64,000 bases of DNA from Dolichospermum flos-aquae CCAP 1403/13F (GTDB lineage Bacteria > Cyanobacteriota > Cyanobacteriia > Cyanobacteriales > Nostocaceae), in contig NZ_CP051206.1 in assembly GCF_012516395.1 (NCBI RefSeq), positions 1,116,001-1,180,000 on the forward strand, given 5' to 3'. The notes beneath the pieces were generated by a model. The model ran no database searches. It was given only the letters and a program-made list of their open reading frames with translations, and was not told the DNA's origin. Shown piece after piece: positions 8,621 to 15,986 of this stretch (the stretch's first letter is position 1; the number at the start of each line of letters is the position of its first letter). A program made the translations under genes and the position numbers.

Positions 8621-9927
8621 AAGAAAATTTAATTCAATGGATAAAAAAACAAGGAATTTCTCATATATCTAATATATTAAATCAAGGCGAGTCTTCAGAT
8701 ACAATACTTCAAAAACAGAATGTAGAAGCTGAACCAAAAGAAGTATTACATGATAAAAATAATTATATTAAAGGGGATACTTTCTTGGTGGAAATAACAC
8801 AAAAATTTCCCGATAATATTGCAAAATTAGAAATTAACTTATACAGTGAAAAAAACATAAATATTCGCTTTTATCATTCATCTTTTGAACCAGGAGGAAA
8901 AGAAATTATAATTCCTCAAATTCCCGAAGTATCTTTTAATAGAACTATGCTTAATGCTACAACTAATGATTTCAAGAAAAAAAGCCTGGAATTTATCGGG
9001 ACAATGCGAAAGTTTTCCGAAAAAAATGGGAAAGCGCATTCATTAGTATTGTCATTGAGTAAATTACAGAAACAATTATCTTATTTAATTATTAATGATC
9101 GGACAAATTTGGAAATCCCTTGGGAAATGTTAAAGCTTGAATCTAATGATTATTTGGGTGCTGCTATCGTAACAGCACGATGGCAAGATATTATAAATAA
9201 AAATGATAGTAATAATGATGAGTTAATGAATTTTGAAGTTAAAAAAAATAATTGTTGTGGAGAAATAGTTGCCTATTTAAATACTAAGGAACTTGAGAAT
9301 GTTAAAAAAGAAGAGGATGTTATTATAAAATACAAGAATAAATTACATAAGAATATTAATGATTTTTTGACTGATTTGGATTCTAGACAAGAACAGGTTA
9401 GCTTAATATTTATAGCTAGTCATGGTTTTTATGGAAAAGATGATAAAGAAACTTCTTTCGGACAAGATGATAATGATGAACAAAAAATATCTTTAATGCA
9501 ACTACGTAGTTATGATTTAAAATTTTTAACCAAATTTTCTACTATTGTTTTTATGAATGCTTGTCATTCTGGACGTTTATATTTAGATAGTGACAATATT
9601 ACAAATCCTAATTATGAAACTGGAAAATCTTATCTTTCAGGTTTTCCTATATTTTTCTTAGAAAAAGGAGCAAAAGGAGTTGTCGGAACATTAGATAGTA
9701 TAGATGATGAATATGCATTTCAAGTTTCTAATTATTTTTTTCAAGAATATCAAGATAATCCTAGTCTTTCTGTAGCTACTATTTTAAGAAATATTAGAAA
9801 AAATGTTGTTAAAAAATATATAGATAATAAACATGAAAATGCTCCTTTATTTCTTCATACCTTTATGTATATCTATTATGGCAACCCTATGACCACACTT
9901 GAAATTATCCCCCATGAGGACAATTAA
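8617..9927 (+). CDS. CHAT-domain caspase-like protease
   Basis: 436 residues from ATG 8617, chosen because it overlaps the upstream stop (ATGA). The C-terminal half is a CHAT domain: LIFIASHGFYG carries the catalytic His (about residue 269) and IVFMNACHSGR the catalytic Cys (about 316), followed by FLEKGAKGVVGTLDSIDDEYAF. The middle (SLVLSLSKLQKQLSYLIINDRTNLEIPWEML) is the strand pattern preceding CHAT in many cyanobacterial proteins. The N-terminal 100 residues may be an adaptor. CHAT proteases act as cleaving effectors in STAND-, gasdermin- and vWA/MoxR-linked immune systems. Here the sensing ATPase is broken, so this protease may be orphaned. The AT-rich codon use is like the rest of the island. 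Confidence 0.85.
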   Translation: MKENLIQWIKKQGISHISNILNQGESSDTILQKQNVEAEPKEVLHDKNNYIKGDTFLVEITQKFPDNIAKLEINLYSEKNINIRFYHSSFEPGGKEIIIPQIPEVSFNRTMLNATTNDFKKKSLEFIGTMRKFSEKNGKAHSLVLSLSKLQKQLSYLIINDRTNLEIPWEMLKLESNDYLGAAIVTARWQDIINKNDSNNDELMNFEVKKNNCCGEIVAYLNTKELENVKKEEDVIIKYKNKLHKNINDFLTDLDSRQEQVSLIFIASHGFYGKDDKETSFGQDDNDEQKISLMQLRSYDLKFLTKFSTIVFMNACHSGRLYLDSDNITNPNYETGKSYLSGFPIFFLEKGAKGVVGTLDSIDDEYAFQVSNYFFQEYQDNPSLSVATILRNIRKNVVKKYIDNKHENAPLFLHTFMYIYYGNPMTTLEIIPHEDN

Positions 9928-10464
9928 ATGACTGATACTCAACAATTACCCATATCAATTCAACCCACAATTAGCTATCCTCAGCAAGCAGAGATAGGTA
10001 AAAACTATTTGATGACAATTGATTTAACACAAACAGGTAATTGTGAGGAATGGAATTATGAAGAAGAGGAATATCCCATTTATTTCAGAGTAGATACTAC
10101 TCCATTATTTAAGAATAAACCTATAGGTGAACCAGCAGTTGTTCTACATCGTTTTGGTGGAACTTATGGTGCTGCAAAGTTTTTGTTAACCGCCGCAGAT
10201 AAGGAAATGAAAGGTGAGATTAGAGTAACTTTAGTCAGTGCTTGGGGTGTATCTCTGAAAATGTTGCGTTTGCGGGATATATCTATTAGTACAGAAGATG
10301 TATCTGTTACTAAAGAAAATGTTGGTACTATTTACCCAAAAGAAGCTGTTTATCCTCCTCCATTACAGCAATGTAAATTTAAGGTTAAAACCATCATTCT
10401 GATAGATGATTCTATCAAGAAAATTTTTTTGTCAGAATCAGGATATCCACCGATTAAAGGATGA
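9928..10464 (+). CDS. Small CHAT-associated protein, predicted beta-rich
   Basis: 178 residues with ATG immediately after the CHAT gene stop, so the two are almost certainly co-translated. No enzyme motif. The body is a run of beta-strand-like segments: IQPTISYPQQAEIGKNYLMTIDL, EEEEYPIYFRVDTTPLF, EPAVVLHRFGGTYGAAKFLL and EIRVTLVSAWGVSLKMLRLRDI. This suggests an Ig-like or beta-sandwich adaptor. Similar short proteins with the EEEYPIY and VLHRFGGTYG signatures accompany CHAT/vWA loci in cyanobacteria as far as I recall. The role is inferred from position only. Confidence 0.6.
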   Translation: MTDTQQLPISIQPTISYPQQAEIGKNYLMTIDLTQTGNCEEWNYEEEEYPIYFRVDTTPLFKNKPIGEPAVVLHRFGGTYGAAKFLLTAADKEMKGEIRVTLVSAWGVSLKMLRLRDISISTEDVSVTKENVGTIYPKEAVYPPPLQQCKFKVKTIILIDDSIKKIFLSESGYPPIKG

Positions 10465-10527
10465 ACAGGATGAAACCAGGGATTTTATATTGTCAGCTTG
10501 CGACGTATAACTAACAACCGAAATTTT

Positions 10528-10575
10528 AGTCGGTTTCAACCGACTTCAGTTATGAGACAGAGAATTTATTCTCTG
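10528..10575. repeat. Dispersed hairpin pair, copy 2
   Basis: AGTCGGTTTCAACCGACT (10528-10545) and CAGAGAATTTATTCTCTG (10558-10575) are perfect palindromes of the family described at 2544. A partial direct duplication follows (TCTCTGGCGTTGTTGATAC at about 10570 and again at about 10611). It may terminate the CHAT operon. Confidence 0.75.
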
Positions 10576-10585
10576 GCGTTGTTGA

Positions 10586-11180
10586 TACTAACGATACTAA
10601 CTTCCATTCTCTGGCGTTGTTGATACTAACTTCTTGGTTTATTTTGTCAAAAAATCATCAATTAATATCAGAAAATCGGGATTTCATGGGTAGAAAATAA
10701 TTTTTTATTTCTATTTTTTATCAGCTATACTATAAACAGTATGACCAAAGAAAATTAATTTACTAAAAAACAATTATTCTTTAGTAAAAACTTTGCGTGT
10801 GTTAAATACATTAACTTAATATTGAAACTTGATACAGCAATTCTCGTTCTCATGAAATAGAATGGAGGGCGCAGTCCCTGCGCCCCTACGGGTTTGGCGA
10901 TAAAAAACTGTACCTCATAACATCAGGAAGTGCTGTAAGTTTAAAAAATTAATTAGCAGTTAAATGGAAGAATTACCGATTATCCAAAAAACCTATGATT
11001 TAATTAAATGGTATGTTCCCATTCTTAACCGTCTTCCGAAAGACATCACAAGTCCTTCCCCTCCTTGATGATTAGCGGGCTTTTCGTCCCGCACCACAAG
11101 AAATTTTTGGGTATTTTGTTAATTGGAAGTCCCTAAACTGGTGCAAATGAGTGTTTCTTATCTATTCCCAGTTAAGAGTT
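10586..11180. other. Non-coding stretch with relics
   Basis: Holds the second half of a short direct duplication, an AT-rich segment, the hairpin GGGCGCAGTCCCTGCGCCC (10867-10885, a common cyanobacterial dispersed palindrome) and an Avd gene fragment listed separately. Nothing else recognised. Confidence 0.5.
10964..11068 (+). pseudogene. Avd-like four-helix protein, 5' fragment (DGR relic)
   Basis: Begins [20 protein letters not shown] and LNRLPKD, then leaves the family and stops after 34 codons. This is the first helix and turn of the Avd/bAvd four-helix-bundle proteins that assist the reverse transcriptase of diversity-generating retroelements; full proteins are about 110-130 residues. 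No reverse transcriptase, template repeat or variable repeat was found nearby, so only a relic remains. Avd-like proteins also occur without a DGR, so a past DGR is an inference. Confidence 0.55.
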
Positions 11181-11356
11181 AAGAGGGTGTTTGAAAAGTT
11201 ATGGTTGATGTATCAAATATTTTTTACCCCACCCTAACCCTCCCCTTGTCAAGGGGAGGGAACTGGATTTTTATTGTTTCCCCCCTTGTAAAGGGGGGAC
11301 TAAGGGGGGTAGCAATGTGATGAAAATTACGGAATACCACTTTTCAAACATCCTCT
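11181..11356. mobile_element. MITE-like element with 7-bp target duplication
   Basis: A 176-bp non-coding insertion. The ends are inverted repeats: AGAGGGTGTTTGAAAAGT (11182-11199) against ACTTTTCAAACATCCTCT (11339-11356), one mismatch. The direct repeat AAGAGTT flanks it at 11174-11180 and 11357-11363. The interior has G/C-run palindromes (CCTCCCCTTGTCAAGGGGAGG; CCCCCCTTGTAAAGGGGGG). It lies at the stop codon of the DUF2442 gene. Confidence 0.75.
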
Positions 11357-11621
11357 AAGAGTTCCCTTCTTTTGTAATGCTGATTCCATTTTGCCAAAGT
11401 TCATATTCACTGATATCAATATCCTCATTCCAAACCAACGCATAACCACCTGAATCAATGATAAAATTTCTGAAAAATGCCGGATTTTTTAAAGGAAAAA
11501 ACATTGGGTTATTTAATAATTTAGAGATATCATATTGTTTTAGTTCGTTATTTGTAAACTTAATGATCAAGTTATGATCATCTATAGCTTGAGCAGAAAC
11601 AATACGAGCAGGTTTCATCAA
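11355..11621 (-). CDS. DUF2442 domain protein
   Basis: 88 residues, the usual length. DUF2442 signatures visible: RIVSAQAIDDHNLIIKFTNNELKQYDISKLL, PLKNPAFFRNFIIDSGGYALVWNEDIDISEYELWQNG. It lies 9 bp downstream of a DUF4160 gene on the same strand. Such pairs are frequent, and a toxin-antitoxin-like role has been suggested; function is unknown. The MITE inserted exactly at its stop codon: the original TAA was replaced by TAG made from the element end, so the protein sequence is unchanged. Confidence 0.8.
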   Translation of the reverse strand: MMKPARIVSAQAIDDHNLIIKFTNNELKQYDISKLLNNPMFFPLKNPAFFRNFIIDSGGYALVWNEDIDISEYELWQNGISITKEGNS

Positions 11622-11630
11622 AACTCTCCA

Positions 11631-11879
11631 TTATTTTAAAGGTGGCAGTTTACTAAACTCTTGGCTATTCCACATATTGAGCAGTTCTTTCTGATACAAT
11701 GTAGCCCATTCTATTACCATTTTTTCAGCACGACTAGGTAAATCTCCTTCAATAATTTTTAAAGACTCAATACCAACTAAGGCATTATACTCACCGTAAA
11801 CTGCATGAAAATGAGGAGGTGGGTGATCACCAAAGAAAATTTTGATAACTATTCCGTAAAATCGTGTAACTTCTGGCAT
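11631..11879 (-). CDS. DUF4160 domain protein
   Basis: 82 residues from ATG 11879 (MPEVTRFYGIVIKIFFGDHPPPHFHAVYGEYNALV), the canonical DUF4160 start with the His-rich DHPPPHFHA motif. The C-terminal part has RAEKMVIEWATLYQKELLNMW. The longer open frame upstream to 11978 is AT-rich and does not resemble the family. It is paired with DUF2442 immediately downstream, in the usual gene order. It may belong to a toxin-antitoxin-like module; this is inference from pairing. Confidence 0.8.
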   Translation of the reverse strand: MPEVTRFYGIVIKIFFGDHPPPHFHAVYGEYNALVGIESLKIIEGDLPSRAEKMVIEWATLYQKELLNMWNSQEFSKLPPLK

Positions 11880-11973
11880 AAATATCAATAAAAGACTAAT
11901 ATTAAAATTCATTGTAGCTTCTGGTGAAAAATAAAAACTACTGGTTATAAGTAATTGGACAAAAATATTTACA

Positions 11974-12053
11974 GTCATTGCGAGCGAAGGGAAGCAATCA
12001 CAACCCTTGCGATTGCTTCATTTCACTTCGTTCCCTATGGCTAACGCAATGAC
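11974..12053. repeat. REP-like palindromic repeat
   Basis: An 80-bp imperfect palindrome starting GTCATTGCGAGCGAAGGGAA and ending CGCAATGAC, with an internal GCAATC/GATTGC stem. This dispersed element is common in cyanobacteria. It separates the DUF4160 gene from the next pseudogene. Confidence 0.7.
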
Positions 12054-12356
12054 ATTGTGTAATTAATTCCGTCTCACTACTTATAGCTTTACCCTGTGGC
12101 AATGCTTTAATCATAATTATTGACTACTAACAATTGACCGAATTTGCAAACTAACACTTGCAAATTCATCCCCTAAAAATTTAACCACAGTTTTTAATGG
12201 TGCAGCTTCCAATTTAATATTACTAGGTGATGCGTCTATAAACTTAAATTGGTAAGGGTCACGGGGTAAAACTGAAGTGTCAAAATCCTCAACTGACAAA
12301 TCCCCACTAATAAATACATTTGTATTAGTACGATTGAATTTAGCGAACTGCTTGCA

Positions 12357-12376
12357 GCAGCGCTTCGCTATCGCCT
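12357..12376. repeat. Small dispersed repeat inside ORF (partial)
   Basis: AGCGCTTCGCTATCGCC core, the same element as at 12730 and 12964 (reverse sense). It adds EAIAKRC-type residues to the hydrolase reading frame without breaking it. Confidence 0.6.
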
Positions 12377-12729
12377 CCCCAATAACCTGATCTTCCACAA
12401 ATACGGATTCAATAGTAGTAATAGCAGCTTTACCAACATCTGCTGTAATTTGTTCAATAATAATTTGACTATCAGGGTCAGTTGCGGCTTTATATAGTTT
12501 ATTTGTCTTAGGTTCGAGAACTATAAATCCAGTCCCGTTAGGTTGAATAATCTGAAATTGTCCATCAACTTTTGACCGATCGCCCGCTCTGACTCCCTTA
12601 ATATTAGCAACAATTTTATGAGTGCTTCCCGAACTATTGTACACACCCTGTACCCCTGATGTAGAGGCAATTAGACGGTTAAACTGGGTTAAAATTCCCC
12701 CCTTACTATTGATGCTAAATGCTGATAAT

Positions 12730-12759
12730 GCGATAGCGAAGCGCTCCGTAGGAATCGCC
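12730..12759. repeat. Small dispersed repeat inside ORF
   Basis: Contains GCGATAGCGAAGCGCTCC followed by GTAGGAATCGCC. A full copy of a cyanobacterial small dispersed repeat, inserted in frame in the YdjM-type gene (encoding VAIPTERFAIA). Confidence 0.7.
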
Positions 12760-12963
12760 ACCAATATACAAAGTATAAAATATTCAGCATTACTCCCAGT
12801 CTTTAATCTCAAATTCCGATTCCCAGGACAAACACAGCGCACAGGTGAAGGCCAGAACATCTCCACACCACCGCGAGTAAAGCAATCAGCAAACCAGCCA
12901 AAGGTGTACCCGATAGTTAACGCTGATGCTACGGGAATAAATTTAGGAATAAATATTGTTGTT

Positions 12964-13002
12964 CCGTAGGAAGCGATTCCTACGGAGCGCTTCGCTATCG
13001 CC
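12964..13002. repeat. Small dispersed repeat with palindrome inside ORF
   Basis: CCGTAGGAAGCGATTCCTAC and CGGAGCGCTTCGCTATCGCC, an extended copy with the CCGTAGGA/TCCTACGG palindrome. In frame near the 5' end of the hydrolase gene (VVAIAKRSVGIASYG). Confidence 0.7.
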
Positions 13003-13140
13003 ACCACTGCACTGGCAACTATAGAATGAGTCATACTTCTATGGGGCATTGTCTCTTGAAAATATCCAGAAATCCAAGGAAAAACCTTACCTGCTGGAGA
13101 AGTGGAAACATCAACATCAGGAAGTAAACCAGCGATCGCC

Positions 13141-13650
13141 CCATTGGTGACAAGTTAAGGAAAAGGGGAAATTGTTGAGGGGGCGACAAAGGAGCTAAAG
13201 AGGTTGCTGGATAAGCATTACAGCCCTCATACCCTGCCGATAAAATGTCATCTTATTGCGAACCAACGCCATCATTTCCAAGACCAATTCTTGACACTCA
13301 TTCATAGAAACTATCCAACTAGAACCGTATAAACCTATCCAAAAATCACTATGTCTTCTTCTAGTTCTTTTATTTTCATTAGGACGACAAACATAAGATT
13401 GTTTTCTTTGAGATTGAGTTTTTTGACCTTGTAACCATGCAGAAGTCATTGCCAAAGCAATCAATAAAATTATCCGCACAAGTCTATCAGGAGAAGCTTG
13501 AGAACCTTCTAAATTATACCCCCCTGTTTTACAATCTTTAAACATAGCTTCAATCCCAAAACGTTGACCATATATTTTGATAGTAGTTGAGATATCTGTG
13601 AGATTAGTTGATAAATACCAAGGTTCCTTTTCTTGCTTACCGCGATACTT
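13141..13650 (-). mobile_element. Truncated IS4-family element, transposase C-terminal part
   Basis: The minus-strand frame ending at 13195 encodes the last 150 or so residues of an IS4-type transposase: YRGKQEKEPWYLSTNL, then YGQRFGIEAMFKDCKTGGYNLEG containing the catalytic Glu (Y..RF.IE..F.D.K) and the C-terminal tail. The N-terminal two thirds are missing; the frame runs into the response-regulator-tail repeat at about 13651. The element end CCATTGGTGACAAGTTAAGG (13141-13160) is shared with the fragment at 4224. Its insertion cut the YdjM-type gene. Confidence 0.75.
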
Positions 13651-13810
13651 TAATTTTATCATGTTGTCGTGCTGAATTGTTAGATTTGCGATCAAACATG
13701 ATTTAGTAGAATAGGATTTTTGTCCAATTTGACATTTTTAGTCTGGTAATATTCAGGGAAATTGAGTATTTTGAGGGTGCGTTAGTAAGTCCATAGCGCA
13801 CCAAAATATA
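13651..13810. repeat. Response-regulator tail repeat, copy 2
   Basis: Carries a degraded copy of the last 15 codons of the regulator at 3454 (GCTGAATTG..TTAGATTTGCG) and the 85 bases after it, up to GTCCATAGCGCACC and AAAATATAACC. Lies 3' of LRR gene 1 and forms one edge of the tandemly duplicated unit (about 1.15 kb). Confidence 0.75.
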
Positions 13811-13816
13811 ACCCGA

Positions 13817-14773
13817 CTAAAATTTACAAATAGACTCTGGTTTCAGGGGACATTGTTTAACGATAAGTGGATTTTTCGCAAGGTAAAGATAAGCCAAATT
13901 AGTCAGATTAGACAAAGGTTTGATATCGCTGATTTTATTTCCCGAAAGGGAAAGATAAGCCAAATTAGTCAGATTAGACAAAGGTTTGATATCGCTGATT
14001 TTATTTCCCGAAAGGGAAAGAGAAGTCAAATTAGTGAGATTAGACAAAGGTTTGATATCGCTGATTTTATTTCCCAAAAGGTCAAGAAAAGTCAAATTAG
14101 TCAGATTAGACAAAGGTTTGATATCGCTGATTTGATTTCCCAAAAGGGAAAGAGAAGTCAAATTAGTGAGATTAGACAAAGGTTTGATATCGCTGATTTT
14201 ATTTCCCAAAAGGTCAAGAAAAGTCAAATTAGTGAGATTAGACAAAGGTTTGATATCGCTGATTTGATTTTCCCTAAGGTCAAGAGAAGTCAAATTAGTC
14301 AGATTAGACAAAGGTTTGATATCGCTGATTTGATTTCCCAAAAGGTCAAGAAGAGTCAATTTAGTCAGATTAGACAAAGGTTTGATATCGCTGATTTGAT
14401 TTCTCGAAAGCTCAAGAAAAGTCAAATTAGTCAGATTAGACAAAGGTTTGATATCGCTGATTTTATTTTCCCAAAGGTTAAGAGAAGTCAATTTAGTCAG
14501 ATTAGACAAAGGTTTGATATCGCTGATTTTATTTTCCCTAAGGTTAAGAGAAGTCAATTTAGTCAGCGTTTGATTAGCTTGACTACAATTTCGGGTTTCA
14601 GCAACATTTAATAATGCTTCTACCGTTCGTTTCGTCTCTTGAGGTAAACTGGCTTTTTGTTGACACCATTCTTTAAAGGTCTTAGGTGTTTTTATAGGTG
14701 CTGCGGTGACTTTTGGGGTATAAAATCCTAAAGTCAGGGTAAAAATGGTGGTTGCTACTAGACTTAGTTTCAT
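13817..14773 (-). CDS. Secreted leucine-rich-repeat protein 1
   Basis: 318 residues. Signal peptide MKLSLVATTIFTLTLGFYTPKVTAA, a short N-terminal cap (PIKTPKTFKEWCQQKASLPQETKRTVEALL..NCSQANQT), ten near-identical 22-residue LRRs of the pattern LTxLTxLxLxxNxISDIKPLSN, and a cap LAKNPLIVKQCPLKPESICKF with two cysteines. The repeats resemble internalin-type (LRR_4) solenoids, used in protein or ligand binding outside the cytoplasm. Variation is concentrated at the x positions that face the solvent on the concave beta-sheet (S/F/L/Y, N/E/D/S, RE/WE/SR/LG/SG). The other codons are almost unchanged at DNA level (66-bp units). The binding target is unknown. Confidence 0.85.
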   Translation of the reverse strand: MKLSLVATTIFTLTLGFYTPKVTAAPIKTPKTFKEWCQQKASLPQETKRTVEALLNVAETRNCSQANQTLTKLTSLNLRENKISDIKPLSNLTKLTSLNLWENKISDIKPLSNLTNLTFLELSRNQISDIKPLSNLTKLTLLDLLGNQISDIKPLSNLTNLTSLDLRENQISDIKPLSNLTNLTFLDLLGNKISDIKPLSNLTNLTSLSLLGNQISDIKPLSNLTNLTFLDLLGNKISDIKPLSNLTNLTSLSLSGNKISDIKPLSNLTNLAYLSLSGNKISDIKPLSNLTNLAYLYLAKNPLIVKQCPLKPESICKF

Positions 14774-14797
14774 GATTTTAGTGATAAGAAGTTACAG

Positions 14798-14957
14798 TAA
14801 TTTTATCATGTTGTCGTGCTGAATTGTTAGATTTGCGATAAAACATGATTTAGTAGAATAGGATTTTTGTCCAAATTGACATTTTTAGTCTGGTAATATT
14901 CAGGGAAATTGAGTATTTTGAGGGTGCGTTAGTAAGTCCATAGCGCACCAAAATATA
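14798..14957. repeat. Response-regulator tail repeat, copy 3
   Basis: Nearly identical to 13651-13810. Lies between the two LRR genes and marks the junction of the tandem duplication. Confidence 0.8.
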
Positions 14958-14963
14958 ACCGGA

Positions 14964-15854
14964 CTAAAATTTACAAATAGACTCTGGTTTCAGGGGACAT
15001 TGTTTAACGATAAGTGGATTTTTCGTAAGGTCAACTTCAGTCAATTTAGTCAGATTAGACAAAGGTTGGATATCGCTGATTTTATTTTCCCTAAGGTCAA
15101 GAAGAGTCAAATTAGTCAGATTAGACAAAGGTTTGATATCGCTGATTTTATTTTTCCAAAGTTTAAGAATAGTCAATTTAGTCAGATTAGACAAAGGTTT
15201 GATATCGCTGATTTTATTTACCGAAAGGTTAAGCCGAGTCAAATTAGTCAGATTAGACAAAGGTTTGATATCGCTGATTTTATTTTCCCTAAGGTAAAGA
15301 TCAGTCAAATTAGTCAGATTAGACAAAGGTTTGATATCGCTGATTTTATTTTCCCTAAGGTAAAGAGTAGTCAATTTAGTCAGATTAGACAAAGGTTTGA
15401 TATCGCTGATTTTATTTTCCCAAAGGGAAAGAGTAGTCAATTTAGTCAGATTAGACAAAGGTTTGATATCGCTGATTTTATTTTTCCAAAGTTCAAGAGT
15501 AGTCAATTTAGTCAGATTAGACAAAGGTTTGATATCGCTGATTTGATTTCCCTCAAGGTCAAGAAAAGTCAAATTAGTGAGATTAGACAAAGGTTTGATA
15601 TCGCTGATTTGATTTCCCGAAAGGTTAAGAGAAGTCAATTTAGTCAGCGTTTGATTAGCTTGACTACAATTTTGCGTTTTAGCAACATTTAATAATACTT
15701 CTACCGTGTATCTCGTCTCTTGAGGTAAACTGGCTTTTTGTTGACACCATTCTTTAAAGGTCTTAGGTGTTTTTATAGGTGCTGCGGTGACTTTTGGGGT
15801 GTACAATCCTAAAGTCAAGGTAAAAATAGTGGTCGCTACTAAAGCTAGTTTCAT
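14964..15854 (-). CDS. Secreted leucine-rich-repeat protein 2
   Basis: 296 residues from ATG 15854, chosen because the signal peptide MKLALVATTIFTLTLGLYTPKVTAA then aligns with the tandem paralogue; an upstream in-frame start adds 14 unrelated residues. Nine full 22-residue LRRs plus a C-terminal cap identical to that of the first gene (NPLIVKQCPLKPESICKF). The repeats differ from the paralogue again mainly at surface positions (LxLSGN, LEGN, LWKN, LWEN, LREN, LSVN). The 3' flanks of the two genes are near-identical, so the pair arose by duplication of a roughly 1.15-kb unit. Repeat number then diverged (10 against 9), probably by slippage or unequal crossing-over. Confidence 0.85.
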   Translation of the reverse strand: MKLALVATTIFTLTLGLYTPKVTAAPIKTPKTFKEWCQQKASLPQETRYTVEVLLNVAKTQNCSQANQTLTKLTSLNLSGNQISDIKPLSNLTNLTFLDLEGNQISDIKPLSNLTKLTTLELWKNKISDIKPLSNLTKLTTLSLWENKISDIKPLSNLTKLTTLYLRENKISDIKPLSNLTNLTDLYLRENKISDIKPLSNLTNLTRLNLSVNKISDIKPLSNLTKLTILKLWKNKISDIKPLSNLTNLTLLDLRENKISDIQPLSNLTKLTEVDLTKNPLIVKQCPLKPESICKF

Positions 15855-15923
15855 GATTTTACAAGTTATACAAAAAAGCCACAGTAATTCTACCATCTTC
15901 TAACTTGCAAAATAAGTCTGCTT

Positions 15924-15986
15924 TTAGCTATTTTTCGGACGTTTTAGGGGAGTAGAATTAATAGGACCGAGAATTTGATTTAAATC
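15924..15986 (-). pseudogene. Detached 3' end of the K+ channel/TrkA gene
   Basis: Minus-strand frame DLNQILGPINSTPLKRPKNS and stop. This is the expected C-terminus of cyanobacterial TrkA-type channel proteins. It was separated from its gene by the IS at 15987-17787; GATTTAAATC (15977-15986) is the target duplication. Confidence 0.85.

Larger units (their letters stand above)
12117..13140 (-). pseudogene. YdjM/DUF457-type membrane hydrolase, 5'-truncated
   Basis: The minus-strand frame begins inside the IS junction at about 13140 with AIAGLLPDVDVSTSPAGKVFPWIS, then MPHRSMTHS, the His motif of the YdjM (LexA-regulated inner-membrane metal-dependent hydrolase, PF04307) family. GYTFGWFADCFTRGGVEMFWP and the C-terminal domain to residue 310 follow. 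The normal start and first membrane helix upstream of GLLPDVD are gone, replaced by the end of an IS. An internal ATG at 13049 could give a 310-residue protein, but it would lack conserved N-terminal residues. Three small dispersed repeats sit in frame within the gene. Confidence 0.7.

Noticed and set aside
12622-12969. 115-codon plus-strand open frame
   Set aside because: Antisense to the YdjM-type pseudogene, which has recognisable motifs on the minus strand.
13853-14611. Long plus-strand open frame of 252 codons
   Set aside because: It is the antisense of the 66-bp LRR repeats; a repeat length divisible by three keeps the opposite strand open. The minus strand has the signal peptide and LRR consensus.
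13870-15650. Regular repeats that could suggest a CRISPR array
   Set aside because: The 66-bp units are contiguous coding repeats with no unique spacers and no cas genes nearby.
15000-15692. Plus-strand open frame of 230 codons
   Set aside because: Same antisense effect over the second LRR gene.
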